64,000 nt of DNA from an uncultured Bacteroidales bacterium (GTDB lineage: Bacteria > Bacteroidota > Bacteroidia > Bacteroidales > UBA932). Numbering within the stretch: position 1 is the stretch's first letter; each line of letters opens with the position of its first letter. Below, in pieces: positions 61,102 to 64,000 of this stretch. Where the stretch lies: NCBI GenBank assembly GCA_900317845.1, contig ONII01000005.1, positions 1 through 64,000 of the forward strand, read 5' to 3'. The notes beneath the pieces were generated by a model. The model was not told the origin of the DNA. It ran no database searches and was given only the letters and a program-made list of their open reading frames with translations. Position numbers and translations under genes: made by a program.

Positions 61102-63714
61102 ATGAAACGAATCTTTGCAACAGCAACCGCCCTTTTTGTCGTGCTCACCGCATGGGCGCAGCCCAGCATGCGGGTAGAAGTGCACAACATTGTGGAGCAG
61201 GACGAACGCTTCAACGTGGTGTTCGTGGTAGAAGGAGAGCACGCCCCCTCGGATTTCCAGTGGGAAGCCGGTGACGATTTCACCGTGGTGTGGGGCCCGC
61301 AGAAAGGCTCTTCCACCAGCATCCAGATGATTAACGGCAAAACCACCCGTTCGTCCCAGACCTCCTATACCTATATCCTGCAGGCACGCAAAACCGGCAC
61401 CCTCACCATCCGGCCGGCCATCGCCAAGGTAAAAGGCACGCAGGTGCAGTCCAATCCCGTTTCCATCCAGGTGGTAGCCAGCGGAGCAGGCTCCTCCACG
61501 CAGCAGGCACAGCCCGCGCAAGGACAGAGCCAAGGCGCTCAGCAGCAGGCCCAGGCCGCCCGCGGAGAGAGCGACATCTTCATGCGCCTTTCCCTGAGCC
61601 GCAGTTCCGTGGTGGTGGGCGAACCCGTCACCGCCACCCTGAAAATCTACCATCGGGCCAACCTGGTGGGCTTCGAGAATGCCAAGTTCCCCGCCTTCAA
61701 GGGCTTCTGGAGCCAGGAGGTGGAAACCCCGTCCAACATTGAGTTCCAGCGGGAGCAGGTGGACGGCGTCATGTACAACGCCGCCGTCCTGCGAAAATGG
61801 GTGCTCATTCCGCAGAAGTCCGGCGACCAGCCCATCGACCCGGCAGAGATTGTTTGTCTGGTAAACGTACAGCGCCGCCGCCAAAGCACCGGTTCCATTT
61901 TTGACGATTTCTTTGGCAACGACTATGTGACCACCCGCCAGCGGGTATCCACCAAAGCCGCTACCCTGCATGTGCAGGCGCTTCCCGCCGGGGCTCCGGC
62001 CTCCTTTGGCGGGGGCGTGGGCGACTTCTCCGTCAAGGCCAGCCTGAGCAAGGATTCCCTGAAAACGCACGACGCCGCGTCGCTCCTTGTCACCATTTCC
62101 GGTAAGGGCAACATCGCCCTTCTGGAAGCCCCCAAGGTGAACTTCCCGCCGGACTTTGATGTGTACGACGTAAAGACCACCGTGAACACCGACAAAAGCG
62201 GCACCACGGGCAGCAAAACCTTTGAGTATCCGTTTATTCCGCGCAGCCACGGAGACTTTACCGTGGGTCCGCTCCACTATAGTTACTATGACGTGAAGCA
62301 GCGCCGCTACGAGACCGTCTCCACCCCGGCCTTGCCGCTCAAGGTTGCCCGTTCGGCCAATGCCGGCGCACCGGCCGCCAGCCAGGGGAACACGCTGGTA
62401 GTGGACCGCAAGGGCGTCAAGAACCTGGGCGAGGACATTCGCTTTATCCGCACCAAGACGCACCTTACGGAGCCCAAAGGCTTTGTAGTATATTCCAATG
62501 GCTGGTGGCTGAGTCTGTTAGCGCTTCTGTTTGCCGGCGCAGGCTGCTGGCTGGGCTTCCGCAAGGCCGCCGCCCGCCGGGCCGACGTAGCCGGAACGCG
62601 CAACCGCAAGGCCACCCGCATGGCGCTCAAGCGGCTTTCCACCGCCCGTGAATTCCTGCAGAAAGACCTGTACACGGCCTTCTATGAGGAGCTGCACCGC
62701 TCGCTGGTGGGCTTCATTGGGGACAAGCTGGCCATGGACATGGCCGACCAAAACCAGGAAAACATCCGCGCAGCGCTCCTTGCCGGCAGCGTACCGGAAG
62801 CTACGGCTACGGAATTTGTGGACCTTCTCGCCGCCTGCGAGGAAGCCCGTTACTCCCCTGCCGCCGGCCACGATGCCATGAACGCCCATTACGACCAGGC
62901 CGTAAAACTCATTACCGCCATTGACGCATCCATGAAGAAAACGCCCCTTAAGGCCACTGCACTGGCACTTTTGCTGCTTGCGGGCCTTCCTTTTGCCGCT
63001 CAGGCGCAAACCTCCTATCCGGATTCCCTGTGGAACGCCGGTGTCCAGGCCTATACGGATGGCAACTATGACCAGGCCCTGCAGGACTGGGAAGACGTCC
63101 GCGCTACGGGACTGATGTCCCGCGAACTGTACTACAACCTGGGCAACGCCTACTTCAAGACCGGAGAGCTTGCCCCGGCCATCCTCTGGTACGAACGCGC
63201 CCTGCGGCTGGACCCTTCCGATGCCGATGTGCGCTACAACCTGGAGTTTGCCAGGGCACAGACGCAGGATAAGATTGACGAAGTTCCGGAGATTTTCTTC
63301 GAGCAGTGGGGCCGCGCACTCTGTTACCTCCTGCCCTCGGACACCTGGGCCTGGCTGTGCGTGCTCTTCTTTGCGGCCACTGTGGGCCTGGTGCTGCTGT
63401 TCCTCATGGGACGCACCTCCGGGCAGCGCCGGCTGGGCTTTTTTGCCGCCATCGTCACGTTTATCCTGGCCTTCCTGGGCTGGGACTTCGCCCAGTGGCA
63501 AAAAACCGAGGCCGAGCGCCAGGACATGGCCATCGTGATGCGCCCCGTCTCCAGCGTAAAGAGTTCCCCCTCAGCGGATAGCGCCAAGGACCTGTTCATC
63601 CTCCACGAAGGCACCCGCGTGCGCATCCTGGACAATGTTTCCAGCTTCTCCAACATCGAGCTGGCCGACGGCCGCCAGGGCTGGATTGCCTCGGGTGATA
63701 TTGAGGTGATTTAA
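61102..63714 (+). CDS. BatD-BatE fusion protein
   Basis: Residues 1-605 match BatD: signal peptide (VVLTAWAQ), several beta-sandwich domains with a Gln/Ala-rich linker near 130-155, a membrane helix near 470-487 and a cytoplasmic helical tail. Residues from 611 match BatE. They start MKKTPLKATALALLLLAG, an intact signal peptide with AAQAQ cleavage site. TPR repeats, two membrane helices and an SH3-like C-terminal domain (RVRILDNVSSFSNIELADG) follow. The two are usually separate genes. The internal ATG at 62932 is in frame, so BatE may also be made alone. The stop overlaps the convergent glycosyltransferase stop. Confidence 0.88.
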   Translation: MKRIFATATALFVVLTAWAQPSMRVEVHNIVEQDERFNVVFVVEGEHAPSDFQWEAGDDFTVVWGPQKGSSTSIQMINGKTTRSSQTSYTYILQARKTGTLTIRPAIAKVKGTQVQSNPVSIQVVASGAGSSTQQAQPAQGQSQGAQQQAQAARGESDIFMRLSLSRSSVVVGEPVTATLKIYHRANLVGFENAKFPAFKGFWSQEVETPSNIEFQREQVDGVMYNAAVLRKWVLIPQKSGDQPIDPAEIVCLVNVQRRRQSTGSIFDDFFGNDYVTTRQRVSTKAATLHVQALPAGAPASFGGGVGDFSVKASLSKDSLKTHDAASLLVTISGKGNIALLEAPKVNFPPDFDVYDVKTTVNTDKSGTTGSKTFEYPFIPRSHGDFTVGPLHYSYYDVKQRRYETVSTPALPLKVARSANAGAPAASQGNTLVVDRKGVKNLGEDIRFIRTKTHLTEPKGFVVYSNGWWLSLLALLFAGAGCWLGFRKAAARRADVAGTRNRKATRMALKRLSTAREFLQKDLYTAFYEELHRSLVGFIGDKLAMDMADQNQENIRAALLAGSVPEATATEFVDLLAACEEARYSPAAGHDAMNAHYDQAVKLITAIDASMKKTPLKATALALLLLAGLPFAAQAQTSYPDSLWNAGVQAYTDGNYDQALQDWEDVRATGLMSRELYYNLGNAYFKTGELAPAILWYERALRLDPSDADVRYNLEFARAQTQDKIDEVPEIFFEQWGRALCYLLPSDTWAWLCVLFFAATVGLVLLFLMGRTSGQRRLGFFAAIVTFILAFLGWDFAQWQKTEAERQDMAIVMRPVSSVKSSPSADSAKDLFILHEGTRVRILDNVSSFSNIELADGRQGWIASGDIEVI

Positions 63715-64000
63715 GCCTGTCCGAGCAGCCGGAGATAATCCGAATAGACGTCGCGGACCACATCGTCCCAGGAGAGATAGAGGTCCCGGTGGGCAGCGGC
63801 ACAGACACGCGCGTAGCCGTCTTTATCGGCAAGGATGTCCAGGAGGGTGTGGGCGTAGGCTTCTTCAGTTGCGGGTGAGACATAACCGTTGACGCCGGGC
63901 GTAACGGTGGCGGCGGTGCGGGCACCTTCCAGGAAAACGGTGGGCGTGCCCTGGCAGGCGGCTTCTATCTGCACCAACGAATTGGCATCGTACAGGGACG
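63711..64000 (-). CDS. Glycosyltransferase (GT4-like), C-terminal part, truncated by window edge
   Basis: The minus-strand frame is open to the window edge. It reads SLYDANSLVQIEAACQGTP, then TVFLEGARTAATVTPGVNGY and EEAYAHTLLDILAD. This is the C-terminal nucleotide-sugar-binding half of GT-B glycosyltransferases (the E-x7-E type region followed by a GVNGY loop). Donor and acceptor cannot be inferred. Its stop overlaps the BatD-E stop. Confidence 0.75.
   Translation of the reverse strand, partial: SLYDANSLVQIEAACQGTPTVFLEGARTAATVTPGVNGYVSPATEEAYAHTLLDILADKDGYARVCAAAHRDLYLSWDDVVRDVYSDYLRLLGQA

Noticed and set aside
60316-62463. 715-codon antisense frame across batC/batD with long Leu/Val runs that look like membrane helices
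   Set aside because: The hydrophobic run is the complement of the QNQD repeat (CAG/GAC read as CTG/GTC). The sense strand encodes BatC and BatD.

Overview
The window is chromosomal DNA of a GC-rich member of the Bacteroidales (phylum Bacteroidota). Support comes from a SusC/SusD polysaccharide utilisation locus with a hybrid two-component regulator, a Bat (aerotolerance-type) operon, lipoproteins with a DUF4988-type N-terminus, an OMP_b-brl-type TonB-linked barrel, and promoters of the phylum-specific form TTTG-N19-21-TAnnTTTG. Coding density is high. I saw no tRNA, rRNA, CRISPR array or classical insertion sequence.

Layout. 1-3.8 kb: end of an RluD-type pseudouridine synthase, an outer-membrane barrel and ruvC. 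4.0-18.3 kb: an eight-gene fructan locus (SusC, SusD, DUF4960 surface protein, two GH32 enzymes, sugar permease, fructokinase, hybrid sensor/regulator), in the order I recall for the Bacteroides thetaiotaomicron levan locus. 18.4-27.4 kb: rplU-rpmA-serS, a sirtuin, an ATPase plus EF-hand membrane protein pair, rpsU, dnaX and lptB. 27.5-35.8 kb: two large paralogous surface lipoproteins, one with collagen-like repeats, next to a serine recombinase. 35.9-41.7 kb: an operon of S41 protease, deaminase, acyl-CoA ligase and an unknown anchored protein. 41.7-55.5 kb: a split M16 peptidase, recQ, an FKBP lipoprotein, a DUF3127 protein, dnaG, metG, psuG, a band-7 lipoprotein, a C92-type lipoprotein and truA. 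55.5-63.7 kb: a MoxR/Bat operon with a BatD-BatE fusion. The right edge enters a glycosyltransferase.

The strongest candidate for a new system is at 35.0-35.9 kb. A serine-recombinase gene is bracketed by an 11-bp inverted repeat. A canonical promoter lies just inside the right repeat and points away from the neighbouring collagen-like lipoprotein gene. That gene has no visible promoter of its own. Inverting the segment would aim the promoter at it, giving a phase switch with the invertase inside the invertible unit.

A second theme is short palindromic repeats that occur between genes and also in frame inside truA, dnaX, dnaG, metG and the DUF3127 gene. The truA copy is a 179-bp element with 18-bp terminal inverted repeats.

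Two expression features stand out. Several operon heads have the -7 box 3-9 bases from the start codon, which suggests leaderless mRNAs. rpsU has a near-ideal Shine-Dalgarno sequence in a phylum that mostly does without one.
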